From JAGMXM01 sp964458325 (GTDB taxonomy: Bacteria > Verrucomicrobiota > Verrucomicrobiia > Limisphaerales > UBA1319), in the NCBI GenBank assembly GCA_964458325.1, contig CAYWIM010000025.1, positions 1 through 51,552 on the forward strand: a stretch of 51,552 bases of DNA, written 5' to 3'. Of the stretch, positions 1 through 10,700 are shown one piece after another. The position numbers were made by a program, and so were the translations under genes. The notes beneath the pieces were generated by a model. That model saw nothing but the letters and a program-made list of their open reading frames with translations, searched no databases and was not told the DNA's origin. Positions within the stretch are counted from its first letter, which is position 1, and every line of letters begins with the position of its first letter.

Positions 1-168
1 GGCGGCCACTCCGTGGACGCCGCCTTGTTGGCTGCAAGCCCTCGGCTCGGCGCGCGGCGGAGCGCGCGCCCTACCTTGCAAGCCGATAGGTAGGGCGGCC
101 ACTCCGTGGACGCCGCTTTGATGGCTGCAAGCTCTCGGCTCGGCGCGCGGCGGAGCGCGCGCCCTACC
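1..168. repeat. Two tandem 93-bp copies of a REP/BIME-like palindromic repeat
   Basis: Copy 1 begins at 1 and copy 2 at 94. Each copy holds two hairpins. The first (1-24, 94-116) has arms GGCG/CGCC and CCAC/GTGG around the loop TCC. The second (49-70, 142-163) is a perfect 8-bp stem GGCGCGCG/CGCGCGCC around GCGGAG, followed by CTACC. Read on the opposite strand, the second hairpin has the same constant parts as the first (GGTAGGGCG, CTCCG, CGCCG) but different stem bases that still pair. The unit is therefore two inverted copies of one palindromic family. A further single copy lies at 16774-16800. The array may extend beyond the left edge of the window. Confidence 0.8.
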
Positions 169-196
169 TTGAAAGCTCGCCGTGCGCGGAATTCTT

Positions 197-224
197 TTGA
201 CTTGGCTGCCTCATGATGTAACAT
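197..224 (+). promoter_or_regulatory. Candidate sigma70-like promoter for the 306-12832 operon
   Basis: A TTGACT hexamer at 197-202 is followed after 16 bases by TAACAT at 219-224. It sits in the only AT-richer stretch upstream of the first gene, just after the repeat array. This is an inference from consensus only. Confidence 0.4.
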
Positions 225-305
225 TGGCTCCCATAAAGAGATAGGTGTGCGAGGTTGCTAGTTTTTTATGCCGACGCCCATTTTCCCCCAACCTGGAGAT
301 GATCT

Positions 306-3300
306 ATGAAAAGCCGGTTTCGTCGTCTGCTGCCCCGCATCGTCCTCTGGACAGGGTTGATCGCACTGGTGGCCGGTGCGGTGATGGTCCATTCGTATCA
401 AACGCGCATCAAACGCCTGGGCGACGGCCGCATCCAGCTCGATTGGGATGCCCAGCCCGGCGCGCTCTACGAGGTGTTGTGGCGATCCAACCTCGTTCAC
501 GCCCCCTGGCTGCTCATGACCGAGACTACCGCCGCCTCCAATTCGGTCACGGTGATCGATGCCGGCGAGGGAAGCCGACCTCACCCCACCCTGGACCGCG
601 CGCGTTTCTATTATGTGCGCCAGATGCCAATCGGCCAGGAACCCACCACGGTCACCAATGACATCGTCCTGCCCACCACCTGGAGCCTGGCCAATAGCCC
701 CTACCTCGTCACCCGCGACATCCTCATCCAGAATGGCGCCTCCCTCTCCATCGAAGCCGGGGTCGAGGTGTTCTTTCAGGCCAACAGCGGGATCAGCGTC
801 AGCGGAAGCCTCCGGATCCTCGGCTCGGCCGCACAACCCGTCCAGCTGACCAGCGCCGACTTCTACCCCTGGCCCGGCGATTGGATCGGCATCAAATTCC
901 TCGATCTCAGCGACGATGCCTCCTGCCTCATCTCGAACGCTGTCATCGGCTTTGCCAAAACCGGCGTCCGCTGCGTCGACGCTTCGCCTACGATTGTCCA
1001 ATCGACCATCGGGGACGGCAGCGAAAACGGGATCTACCTCGAACGCAGCTCCGCCATCATCCGGGACAATGTTATCCAGAACAACACCCAGGACGGCATC
1101 TTCGCCAAAGACCGATCGTTCCCTCAGGTCACCGGAAACCGGATCTGGGGCAATGGATCCGACGGCATCGAGCTGAGCGGCGACACCGCCCGCGACCGCA
1201 ACAGCCTGCCGATCCTGTCGCGCAATGTGATTTATGAGAACTCCCAGTATGGCCTGCGGACCTACAACTATTTCGAGCCTCGCACCACGCTGATCAGCGC
1301 CCGCAGCAACTGGTGGGGAAGCGCCGAAGTCCCCTTGATCGCGCAAACCATTTACGACAACACGGATAACGCCACCACCGCGCCCGTGGTTGATTACGGC
1401 AACTGGTGGATCTCATCCATCGGGCCCGCCCTTCCCGGCCTGTTCGTCCAGGGCCAACTGGCCAGCAACATGGTCTGGCGGACCGCAGATTCCCCGGTGC
1501 GAGTGCTCACCCATTTCCAGGTCGCCAGCAACGCCACCCTCCGAATCGAGCCCGGCGTCTCGGTGCTGATCATGGGGGCGTTCCGGTTCGAAACCTATGG
1601 CGTGCTTGCCGCCACCGGCGCCGCCGACCGCCCGATCACGTTCACCAGCGGCTTCGAGGGGCCGTGGCCGGGAGATTGGATCGGGCTGCAGTTCAAGGAC
1701 TCCAGCGACGACGCCTCCTGCCTGCTCTCGAACGTTGTCGTCGAATACGCCCGGACCGGGATCGATTGCGCCAGCGCTTCCCCTCGCATCGTGAGCAGCC
1801 GCATCCGCCACGGCACCCAGCAGGGCATCTACCTCGATAACTCGTCCCCCCTCATCCAGAATTGCGTGATCGAGAACAACGACAGCGAGGGCATCTACTG
1901 CCAGAACCGGTCTTCACCGGACATCTTCAATAACCAGATCTACGGAAACTATTATGGGATCCGCCTGACGGCCCAGACGACCACCAACCAGAACTGCCTG
2001 CCTCGGATCAATGGCAACCTCATCTACCGCAGCCGCAGCTACGCCCTTTACACCCTCAGCTATTACCAGCCCAACCAAACCGTCATCAACGCCCGAAACA
2101 ACTGGTGGGGCGTCACTGATCCCCCCGCCATCCAGCAGGCAATCCACGACCGCGCCGACAACGCCAACTGCCCCTACGTCGATTTCGGCAATTACCTGCT
2201 CACATCGAGCGGGCCTCCCGCTGCGGGATTCTTCGTCAACGGGCCCGTGCTCACCAACACAACCTGGCGGGCAATCGATTCCCCCATCTACGCCGTCGGC
2301 GACCTCATCATCCCCACGAACATCACCCTTCGGGTCGATCCGGGCGTGCGCGTCGAGTTCATGAGCAGCTACGGGCTGAGCGTCAACGGGGCCTTGCAGC
2401 TGCTAGGCTCCTCCAACGAGCCGATCGTGTTCACCAGCGGACGCCAGCCGCCCACCCGAGGCCAATGGACGGGCATCCAGTTCGCTGACACGAGCGACGA
2501 CGCCGCGTGCGTGATCTCGAACGCCGTCATCGAATACGCCGTCAACGGCATCCGCTGCTACAGCGCCTCCCCGTCCATCGCCCGTTCCACGATCCGCCTG
2601 AACTCGGAGCGCGGCGTGTTCCTGCAGCAATCCTCCCCCCTCATCCAGTCCAGCCTCATCGAGTCCAACGGCTACGACGGCATCTACGGCGAATGGCTCT
2701 CGCACCCCTCCATCCTCAGCAACGTGATCCGAAACAACGACGGCGACGGCATCGAGGTCTACGGGGACAGCTCCCAGCCGCGGAACAGCCTGCCCAACAT
2801 CCACTTCAACCAGCTCACGGGCAACAAGCAGATGGCCGTGCGCGCCGGCAACTATAACCTGTCGCAGAATGTCGTCATCAACACCCGCAGCAACTGGTGG
2901 GGCACCGCCCAGGCCGTGCAGATCAGCGCGATGATCTACGATTATAACGACAACACCACGCGCTCGCCCGTGGTCGATTTCGGCAACTGGTATTTGTCCG
3001 AGGCCGGCCCCGCCGTAGCCGGCACTCCGGCTCAGGGCCTCTTGTCATCCAATGCCACCTGGCGCATCTCGGATTCGCCCATCAACGTGCTCGGACACCT
3101 CACCGTGGCCACCAACGCCACTCTCGCGATTGATCCGGGCGTTCAGGTCTTTTTCTACGGCAATTACAGGATCGAGGTCGGCGGCGCCCTCCAGGCGCTC
3201 GGCAGCCCCTCCAATCGCGTCGTCTTCACCAGCGCCCAAACCCTCCCCGCCCAGGGCAACTGGGAAGGGCTCCGGTTCCTCGATGCCTCCGATGACGCAT

Positions 3301-5351
3301 CCTGCGTCCTGTCCAATGTCCTGATCGAGTTCGCCACCAAAGGCGTGAGCTGCGAAAGCGCCTCGCCCGCGATCGTCGGCGTCCAGCTCCGCGACAACCT
3401 GACCGCCGCCTATTTCCACACGTCGACCTCCCGGGTCGATCGCTGCCTGGTCGAGCTCAACCAGACCGGCCTGGACATCTACGACTACGCCGATCCGATC
3501 GTCCAAAGCAACACCGTCACCCTCCAGCAGCGCCACGGCTTGTCCATCACGGCCTCGACCCGGTCGTCCGACCGCAATCCCGAGCCGATCCTCCTTCAGA
3601 ACTGCCTCACCGGCAACGGCACCTCCGGCGCCAATTACTACGACCTCTACGCCTACAATTTCTTCTCGGCCGCCAGCGTCACCATCGGCGCCCAGTCCAA
3701 CTGGTGGGCGACCGACGCCAGCAACCTCATCGAACGGGTCGTCTATCACCGCGTCGACCACACATACTCCCCGACCGTCGACTTCAGCAACCCGCTCGCT
3801 ATCAACCCCCATTTCACCCCGTTCGGCATCCGTCATGCCAGCCGGTGGTTCTCGCCCAATGGCGACGGCCGGGGCGACACGCTGGCGATCCAGGGCGCCA
3901 TCTCCGCCGCTTCGCTCTGGAACCTCGAGATCGTCGATCTCGCTGGCGCCGTGGTCCGGCAATTCACTGGCGCCGGCACGAGCGTCTCGAACGTCTGGGA
4001 CGGCGCCAACCAGGCCGGCACTCCCGCTGCCGACGGAGTCTACCGCTCCCGCATCATCGCCACTCATGCCGGCGACGGCCGCATCGCGGCCGCCCACGGC
4101 GAGATCATCCGGCTGGACCGCACCGCGCCGTTCAGCTCCGTCGCGCTCAATTCGCTTCCCGATGGCAAATACGCCAACGACCTGGTGTTTCAGGGCACGG
4201 CCAGCGACAACGCATTCGCCTATTCGGTTGTCGATTACGGCATCGGCGCCACCCCCACCAACTTCATCACCATCCGCAGCAACACGCTCCCCGTCATCAA
4301 CGGCGTCCTCGGGCAGATCGACTCGCGAACGCTCAGCAACGGCGTCTACGTGTTCCGGGTTCGGACGGCCGACCTGGCGGGCAACATCGTCCAGACCCAA
4401 TGGGTGGCTCAGGTCGACAACGTCAAGATCTCGGGCGTCGCGCTCAGCCGGCAGCTGTTCGATCCGCCCCTCGAGGATGTCAGCATCGACTTCACCCTCA
4501 GCAAACGCAGCGATGTCACCGTCGACATCTCGATGGTCGAAACCAACATCGATTTCATGGGGTCGGTCGGCGTCACGTTCACATCGAACACGGTCTGGTC
4601 GGTTCGCCAGACCATGGAGCCCGGCGCCCGCCGGGTCACGTGGAGCGGCCGCGACCCACAGGGCCAGTTGCTCGCGCCCGGCATCTATGCGTTCACCGTC
4701 CGCGCCGCCGCCGAGCACGGGCGATCCGATGTCTACCAGCCCGAATACGTGCCCGGCCCCGTCACGGTGTCCGGTGTGAACGTCAGCACGAATTTCAACT
4801 TCCAGGCCAACGAGCCCGTCAAGATCACCTTCAGCCTGTTCGCGCCCGCCTTCGTGTTCCTCGCCGTGCCCAACCAGGCCTATCCGATCATTTGGGGCGA
4901 AGCCCAGGACGCCGGCGAGCGGACCGTTTACTGGAACGGGCGCAGCAGCGCCGACCAGTCGATCTACTACGGCAAGTTCACGCTGTCGACGAAGACCCAA
5001 GTCCTGCCCGAGAACACCGTCGCTCTCTATCATCGCCGCGGCCTCATCATCGCCGATCTCCAAACCGAAGCTTATGTCATCGTGCCTTCCCACTCGACGG
5101 TCTCCGAGATCCATTACACGCTCAACCGGGCAGCCAATGTCCAGATGCGGCTGCGCGATCCCAACGGAAACTTCATCTCGCTCTTCAGCCTGACGCCCCG
5201 CCCGGCCGGGACGCACGAGCTCGAATGGAATGGCGCCTACCAGGACAACGCCGTGGTCCGCGCCACCGGCGATTACGAGGTGATCCTCATGGCGATCGAT
5301 CCGGCCACCGGCATCCAGGAAACGCGAATCGCCAATCTGACGGTCCGATGA
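306..5351 (+). CDS. Large exported right-handed beta-helix protein with four internal repeats and C-terminal FlgD-like Ig domains
   Basis: The 1681-aa product starts with a basic N-terminus and one hydrophobic segment (about residues 10-30), so it is exported or membrane anchored. Residues about 115-1160 contain four diverged modules of about 263 aa. Each has a DDASC or DDAAC motif, a second Cys about 20 residues later, short parallel-beta-helix rungs and an SNWWG or NNWWG motif. An SPNGDG motif near residue 1181 opens a C-terminal part with repeated FlgD-like Ig elements (WDG, WSGRD, WNGR, WNGAY). Such domains usually mediate surface attachment or glycan binding; no catalytic site is identifiable. 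GGAG at 295-298 supports the ATG at 306. The stop overlaps the next start (ATGA). It is first in a seven-gene run ending at 12832. Confidence 0.85.
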   Translation: MKSRFRRLLPRIVLWTGLIALVAGAVMVHSYQTRIKRLGDGRIQLDWDAQPGALYEVLWRSNLVHAPWLLMTETTAASNSVTVIDAGEGSRPHPTLDRARFYYVRQMPIGQEPTTVTNDIVLPTTWSLANSPYLVTRDILIQNGASLSIEAGVEVFFQANSGISVSGSLRILGSAAQPVQLTSADFYPWPGDWIGIKFLDLSDDASCLISNAVIGFAKTGVRCVDASPTIVQSTIGDGSENGIYLERSSAIIRDNVIQNNTQDGIFAKDRSFPQVTGNRIWGNGSDGIELSGDTARDRNSLPILSRNVIYENSQYGLRTYNYFEPRTTLISARSNWWGSAEVPLIAQTIYDNTDNATTAPVVDYGNWWISSIGPALPGLFVQGQLASNMVWRTADSPVRVLTHFQVASNATLRIEPGVSVLIMGAFRFETYGVLAATGAADRPITFTSGFEGPWPGDWIGLQFKDSSDDASCLLSNVVVEYARTGIDCASASPRIVSSRIRHGTQQGIYLDNSSPLIQNCVIENNDSEGIYCQNRSSPDIFNNQIYGNYYGIRLTAQTTTNQNCLPRINGNLIYRSRSYALYTLSYYQPNQTVINARNNWWGVTDPPAIQQAIHDRADNANCPYVDFGNYLLTSSGPPAAGFFVNGPVLTNTTWRAIDSPIYAVGDLIIPTNITLRVDPGVRVEFMSSYGLSVNGALQLLGSSNEPIVFTSGRQPPTRGQWTGIQFADTSDDAACVISNAVIEYAVNGIRCYSASPSIARSTIRLNSERGVFLQQSSPLIQSSLIESNGYDGIYGEWLSHPSILSNVIRNNDGDGIEVYGDSSQPRNSLPNIHFNQLTGNKQMAVRAGNYNLSQNVVINTRSNWWGTAQAVQISAMIYDYNDNTTRSPVVDFGNWYLSEAGPAVAGTPAQGLLSSNATWRISDSPINVLGHLTVATNATLAIDPGVQVFFYGNYRIEVGGALQALGSPSNRVVFTSAQTLPAQGNWEGLRFLDASDDASCVLSNVLIEFATKGVSCESASPAIVGVQLRDNLTAAYFHTSTSRVDRCLVELNQTGLDIYDYADPIVQSNTVTLQQRHGLSITASTRSSDRNPEPILLQNCLTGNGTSGANYYDLYAYNFFSAASVTIGAQSNWWATDASNLIERVVYHRVDHTYSPTVDFSNPLAINPHFTPFGIRHASRWFSPNGDGRGDTLAIQGAISAASLWNLEIVDLAGAVVRQFTGAGTSVSNVWDGANQAGTPAADGVYRSRIIATHAGDGRIAAAHGEIIRLDRTAPFSSVALNSLPDGKYANDLVFQGTASDNAFAYSVVDYGIGATPTNFITIRSNTLPVINGVLGQIDSRTLSNGVYVFRVRTADLAGNIVQTQWVAQVDNVKISGVALSRQLFDPPLEDVSIDFTLSKRSDVTVDISMVETNIDFMGSVGVTFTSNTVWSVRQTMEPGARRVTWSGRDPQGQLLAPGIYAFTVRAAAEHGRSDVYQPEYVPGPVTVSGVNVSTNFNFQANEPVKITFSLFAPAFVFLAVPNQAYPIIWGEAQDAGERTVYWNGRSSADQSIYYGKFTLSTKTQVLPENTVALYHRRGLIIADLQTEAYVIVPSHSTVSEIHYTLNRAANVQMRLRDPNGNFISLFSLTPRPAGTHELEWNGAYQDNAVVRATGDYEVILMAIDPATGIQETRIANLTVR

Positions 5352-6244
5352 ACCCGATTCGCTGGATTTCGCTGATGCTCCTCTGCGGGCTGGCGGGGCT
5401 TGGCGGCCTGCCCGGCCGGATGGCCGCCGCGCCGTCAGACCCGGCCGTCGCCTACGCCCGTTGCTCGAATGGCTCATGGAAGATATGGACCTCGAATCTC
5501 GAAGGCCAGGATCACCGGCCCGCACCGCTCTCGGTTGATGACCCGCGAACGCTCCGCGCTGTTCCCGGCGCTTCCCGCCTCCTGTTCCGCGATAACCAGG
5601 GCCGGCTCTTCCAATGGGATCCGCCCCGCCCTGATGCGGCCCGCGTCCGCCTCCCCGACGTCGAGGTGATCAAGGACTTCGATCTCGACCCCGCACGCGG
5701 TTGCCTGGTCGCCACTTACGCCCCCAACGCCCTCGATAACATCCGGATCTGGTGGTTCTCCCCTGACCTCAAAGAGAAACGGCTCCTCATCGCCGATCCG
5801 CACCTCAACGAGATGCCTCGCTGGATTCCAGGCCAGAACGCGTTCCTGTTCGTCCAAGCGCACCAGGGCCGATCCCAGATCTGCCGGGCCGGCTTCGAAC
5901 AGCCCCGCCCCCAAGTCCTGTTCGGCGATGCCTTCGCCACCGCTACCGATCCCGCTCCCGACCCCGCCGGCCGGCAGATCGCGTTCTGTCGGGAAACCCC
6001 CAATGGCATCGACCTCTGGATCGCCCCGATCCTGGGCGGATCTCCCAGCGCGCTCTACGCCGGCCCGGGCCTCGAGGCCGAGCCTTGCTGGTCGCTCGAT
6101 AGCCAGCTCATCGTCTTTACATCCTGGGACGGACTCCACTTCCGCATCGCACGCATCAGGCCCGATGGCGCCGATTTCCGCTGGATCAGCCCGCCCGGGG
6201 CTGACTGCCGTTACCCCGCTGTTTTCCCCAGCCCCAACTCCTGA
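5348..6244 (+). CDS. Secreted TolB/PD40-type beta-propeller protein
   Basis: The product is 298 aa. Residues about 1-28 form a signal peptide ending near GRMAAAP. The rest carries PD40/WD40-like blades: a first one at about 31-60 (YARCSNGSWKIWTSN), and later ones with DPAGRQIAF and CWSLDSQLIVFTS, each followed by a strand ending in an xIxx(I/A) element. These resemble the propeller of TolB and of periplasmic TolB-like proteins, which bind other proteins. No enzyme motif is seen. The ATG overlaps the stop of the beta-helix gene by 4 bases, suggesting translational coupling. The propeller family is fairly secure; the specific role is unknown. Confidence 0.7.
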   Translation: MNPIRWISLMLLCGLAGLGGLPGRMAAAPSDPAVAYARCSNGSWKIWTSNLEGQDHRPAPLSVDDPRTLRAVPGASRLLFRDNQGRLFQWDPPRPDAARVRLPDVEVIKDFDLDPARGCLVATYAPNALDNIRIWWFSPDLKEKRLLIADPHLNEMPRWIPGQNAFLFVQAHQGRSQICRAGFEQPRPQVLFGDAFATATDPAPDPAGRQIAFCRETPNGIDLWIAPILGGSPSALYAGPGLEAEPCWSLDSQLIVFTSWDGLHFRIARIRPDGADFRWISPPGADCRYPAVFPSPNS

Positions 6245-6251
6245 ATCCACC

Positions 6252-6629
6252 ATGAAACAGATCCTGCCCATCCTCGCCGCCTGCATCGGATTCACCCTTC
6301 TGGGCGCCTCCGCACCGGAGCGAACCGATCTGGCTAAAGATGTCTATGTCGAGAAATCTCCCGCGGATTTCGCCTTAACCCAGAAAGCCCGAGCCTCGAC
6401 AACCCCCCAGGTCCTCGCGTTCGATCTGGCCGCAGGCGATCTGCGCGGCCAGCAGACGCTGCTCTGTTTCGTCGATGGCGCGCTCTGGCAGTTGACCCGG
6501 ATCGATTTGCCCGGCGTCTATCGATTGTCCACCCGCGGACTGGCGCCCGGCGAACATCGCGTCACGTTCCAGGCCGTGACAGCCGACAACCGCATCGGGG
6601 CCGTCACGTTCAAGATCTCCCGTCCATGA
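6252..6629 (+). CDS. Small secreted beta-sandwich protein sharing a domain with the next gene
   Basis: The 125-aa product has a signal peptide (residues 1 to about 21, ending GASA). The mature part is short and beta-rich. Its C-terminal 55 residues (LLCFVDGALW, then YRLSTRGLAPGEHRVTF) align by eye with the C-terminus of the following protein (IMLFLDAMFV, YRMSTRGIPPGRHALTV). The two therefore appear to share a domain, perhaps by duplication. The start lies 7 bases after the preceding stop, and the end overlaps the next ATG. Function is not recognised. Its position between a propeller and an RHS gene suggests a structural or accessory role in the same complex, which is inference. Confidence 0.65.
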   Translation: MKQILPILAACIGFTLLGASAPERTDLAKDVYVEKSPADFALTQKARASTTPQVLAFDLAAGDLRGQQTLLCFVDGALWQLTRIDLPGVYRLSTRGLAPGEHRVTFQAVTADNRIGAVTFKISRP

Positions 6630-7762
6630 CGATCCGTTCGCGCCAACCCAACTGCCTCTCCGCATCCTGCCTCGATCGGGCCGCTCGGGATCGCCTGGGC
6701 CGGCCCGCCATCTTGTGCCTGTCGATTCTGCTGTCAGCACTCTCCCCTGCTCGAGGCCAGAACGCCGCGGACCTTTTCGACGAGGTCGTTGTCTACCAGC
6801 GCTTCTTCCGCCCCATCGAGGAGGCGCCTCTCCTCCGCATCCGCACCTCGAGACCGGTCCTTGTCCACACGCTCCTCTACGATCATCAAGGCAAGCTGGC
6901 TGCCACAGGTGCTCCAACGCCCCTCGGCACCAAACACGAACTCAACCTCCAGAACCTCCCCGCTGTCCCGCGGGGCATGTTCTGGTTCTGCCTGGCCGCC
7001 CATGACGAAACCGGCGCCCGGGTGGGGATCTTCCCCGCCCAGCCCAGCGGCGGCCAATCGCTCTCGATCGCCGAAGCCCAAAAAGACGCCCGCCAGAAAA
7101 CGATCCGCTATTTGCTTCCGAAGGCCGCCCAGGTCCGGATCCGAGCCGGCTTTGTTGAAGGCCCATATCTCGAGCCGATCCTGGCATGGACACCCCAGCC
7201 GGCTGGTTGGCAGGAGGTCGCCTGGGACGGTTCCTGCCAGAACGGACAGTTCCAGAACCTCTATCAACACCCCCGGGGCCAGGTCATCGTCTCGGCGGTC
7301 GCTTTGCCGGACAACGTCTTGGTTGCGACCGGCCCGTGGCCCAACCTGCCTGCCGTCCAATCGATCGCTGAAGATCGCCTCGCGCCTTCTCTGGCCGATC
7401 TCAAGTCACCCCCGTGGCCGTTGACGCCCGCCACCCCATCCACAATGCCCGTCGCCGACGATTTCCCGATCGACCTCGCCGTCGAACCCAACCCGCTCGA
7501 TCGCACGGTCATCATCCGCGCCAATTGCCGGCTGGAGGATCGCGCGCGCCTCCTCAACCAGCGGTTCGAGATCATGCTTTTCCTGGATGCCATGTTTGTC
7601 ATGGAAGACGAACGCGGTCTGCTGCCATTCAATTATCGCATGTCCACCCGCGGGATTCCCCCCGGACGCCATGCGCTCACGGTCAATGTCATTGACCGCT
7701 ATGGCGGCCTCGGCACCGCCAGCCAAACCGTCGATCTAGCCCCCGAAGGAGGCACCCCATGA
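6626..7762 (+). CDS. Exported protein with FlgD-like segment and C-terminal beta-sandwich; unknown function
   Basis: The 378-aa product has a long basic N-terminal region followed by a hydrophobic segment (about residues 28-45) ending SPARG, consistent with a signal peptide. Residues about 50-130 are a beta-rich domain. Residues about 155-230 resemble the FlgD-like Ig elements of the first operon gene (AAQVRIRAG, then WDGSCQNG). The last 70 residues share the STRG(L/I)xPGxH motif with the 125-aa protein upstream. Start and stop both form ATGA overlaps with their neighbours. No catalytic motif is visible. It is probably another surface or periplasmic component of the operon. Confidence 0.65.
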   Translation: MTIRSRQPNCLSASCLDRAARDRLGRPAILCLSILLSALSPARGQNAADLFDEVVVYQRFFRPIEEAPLLRIRTSRPVLVHTLLYDHQGKLAATGAPTPLGTKHELNLQNLPAVPRGMFWFCLAAHDETGARVGIFPAQPSGGQSLSIAEAQKDARQKTIRYLLPKAAQVRIRAGFVEGPYLEPILAWTPQPAGWQEVAWDGSCQNGQFQNLYQHPRGQVIVSAVALPDNVLVATGPWPNLPAVQSIAEDRLAPSLADLKSPPWPLTPATPSTMPVADDFPIDLAVEPNPLDRTVIIRANCRLEDRARLLNQRFEIMLFLDAMFVMEDERGLLPFNYRMSTRGIPPGRHALTVNVIDRYGGLGTASQTVDLAPEGGTP

Positions 7763-10700
7763 ACTGTAGGAACTATCCCATCGCCTTAATCGTTGCCCTC
7801 GCGCTCGGCTTTGTCCTGGGACTCGGCGCCCCGCCCGCCACCCGCGCCTTTGATAACGGCATCAATGACCTGCACGGTGGCACCCCAATTGGCGATGGGG
7901 ACAGCGACCCCGAACCCGATCCCGACCAGCCCTGGGATGACGATTCCGACAAGAACGGCGAGGGTGACGAGGGCGAACCGGTCGATCTCTTCTCGGGCCA
8001 ATTCCATTTCGAGGTCAACGATGTGACCATCCCTGGCCGCATCCCCCTCCAGGTCAAACGGTTCTATCGCTCCGGAACCGGTTTTCAAGGCTCGTTCGGC
8101 TACGGCTGGAACCTCATGTACAATGAGCGCATCTTCATCCTCGCCGAAACCGGCAACCTGCTCCTTCGCTGCGACAACAGCACACTCAGGGAATTCAAGA
8201 ATAACGGCGATAACACCTTCTCGCCGCCGGCGGGATGTTATGACCGGATCACCCTCCATCCTGATGGCACCTACACGCTCCAGGAAAAATACGGCACACG
8301 GAAAATCTACAACGCGGAGGGCTGTCTGACCGAGGTCCGCCACCGCGGCGGCAATCAGTTGCTCCTCGCTTACCAGGCGGGCGGACGCCTCCCTATCAGC
8401 GCCATTTCCCAGTTCACTCATTTCACCAATGCGATCGTCGTCGCCCGCGATTACCAGATCACTCGGATCGAGGTCGCCTTCAATTACGCGCGCAGCGGGC
8501 GCTTCGTCGAGTTCACTTATGACGCCAATGGCCGGATCATCCGGATGGCCGATTTCACCGGTCGCGCCTGGAATTACACCTACGACGCCGCCCAGCAGGG
8601 TCTGCTGCTCTCGGCCACCACGCCCCCCGTGCCGGGCTACCCGAGCGGCCTCACCACCGCCTACACCTATTCACCCACCAACGGCAACCGCCTTGCCTCC
8701 ATCACCGATCCCGATGGCCGCACCTATCTTCGCAACTTCTACAATGCCCAGGACCGCATCTCCCGCCAGGAATGGGGGGGCGCCACCTGGCACTTCGGCT
8801 ATCCCAGCGACCTCACCCGCATCGTCACCAACGGCAACGGCTTCCGCATCGAGCGCGCGTTTGACAACAGAGGCAATGTCCTCAGCCGCAAAGAGTACAC
8901 CGCCGGCCTCCGCCCCTCCGATCCAGCCTCTTACCTGACCAGGTTCGAATACAACGCCAACAACGAGGTCACCAAAACCACCTTCCCCGCCGGCAATGTC
9001 CTCAAGAACACCTACGATGCCATCGGCAACCTCCTCGAGATCCGCCACAAGGCCAAGGACGTCGCCGACGGCACCAACGATATCGTCCACTCATATACTT
9101 ACGAGCCACGCTTTAACCGCCGCAAGGCCTGCACAGACCCTCTCGGCCGGATCCGAACCTACGTCTACGATTACGAGAACCCCGCCTTCGGCACCACCAA
9201 CGGCCATCTCATGCAGATCATCGAACCCGAGGTGGACGGCGTCCATCCGACCGCCTCGCGCACGTATGACCGCTATGGCAAGATCCTGACTTTGACCGAC
9301 GCCGGCGGGTGCACCACCAAGTTCGAATACCAGGAGGCCACCGGTTACCTCGTCGGAAAAACGTTTGCTCATGGAACATCCGATGCCGCGGCTTATACCT
9401 ACACCGTCGATGCCCGCGGCAACCGGCTCGGCAAAACCGATCCTCTCGGCCGCACCATCACGTTCGAATACGACACCCTCGATCGGATGACCCGGGAAAT
9501 CTCCCCCGCGCCCTTCTACTACGAGACCCGCTACACGCTCAATGCCGCCGGCAAAACCGTCCGCATCGAACGCCAAACCGGCGATCCCGCCAACCCGTGG
9601 CAAGTGCTGTCCTATTCCTTCGACGCCCTCGATCGCGCTGCAACGGTCACCGACAACCTCGGAAACCTCACCCGATATCACTACGACGGCAATGGGAATC
9701 GAATCCAAGTCGTTAACCCCAGTTCCCATACCAACATCACCCTCTTCGACGAGCGGAACCTCCGCTGGCGCGTCATCGACGGCCTCTCCAACCGCATCGA
9801 ATATGCCTACGACCTCAACGGGAACATCGCCTCCGTCACCGACGCCCGCACCAACACGCTCCGCGTTCTCTATGACGCCTTTGACCGGCCCGCTACCAAT
9901 ACGTTCGCCGACGGTTCCTCCGAGCTGTTCTCGTACGATAAAGCCGGCATGGTCGTCACCCAGCAAAACCGCGCCGCCCAGATCACCACCCACGCCTACG
10001 ACAGCCTCAATCGGCTGGTCCTGACTCTGTTCCCGGACGGCACCTCGAACACCTTCCGCTATGACGCCGGCAGCCGCCTCCGACAGGCCCGCGATCCGCA
10101 CGGGACCACCTCCATCGCCCATGATACACGCCATCGCGTCGTCGCCATCACCAACTCCCATGGCTATGCCGTCGGATACGCTTACGACAAGGTCGGCAAC
10201 TGGACCCGCCTCACCTACCCGGACGGCAGCGCCGTCACCTACCAGTACGACTCGCTCAACCGCATGACCAATGTCTCCGAAGGCGGCACTGCGACCGTCG
10301 CCGGCTTCGCCTACGATGCCCTCAACCGCCGCACCCGAATTGCGTACGGCAATGGCACCCGCGCCGATTTTGCCTACGATAGCGCCAGTCGCCTCACCAA
10401 CATCGTCCACCGCGTTGCGGCCTCCAGCGCGCTGCTCGGTCAGTTCGACTATACTTACGATCCTGATGGCAACCGCCTGACCATGTCGACCGCGGGCATC
10501 CCGAACCCGGGCCTCCATCGCTACACTCATGATCCGATCGGCCAGCTCACCGCAGTCGATTACCCGGCCGGACATCCGTTTCCCGATATCCGCTACGATT
10601 ACGATGCCCTCGGCAACCGAACCCAGACCGTCGCGACCGTGACCGCTCCCTACACCGTCAATGCCCTCCACCAATACACCTCCGTCGGCGGCGTTCCCCA

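Noticed and set aside
1..183. Possible CRISPR array
   Set aside because: The two copies are 93 bases long, have no unique spacers and no cas genes are nearby.
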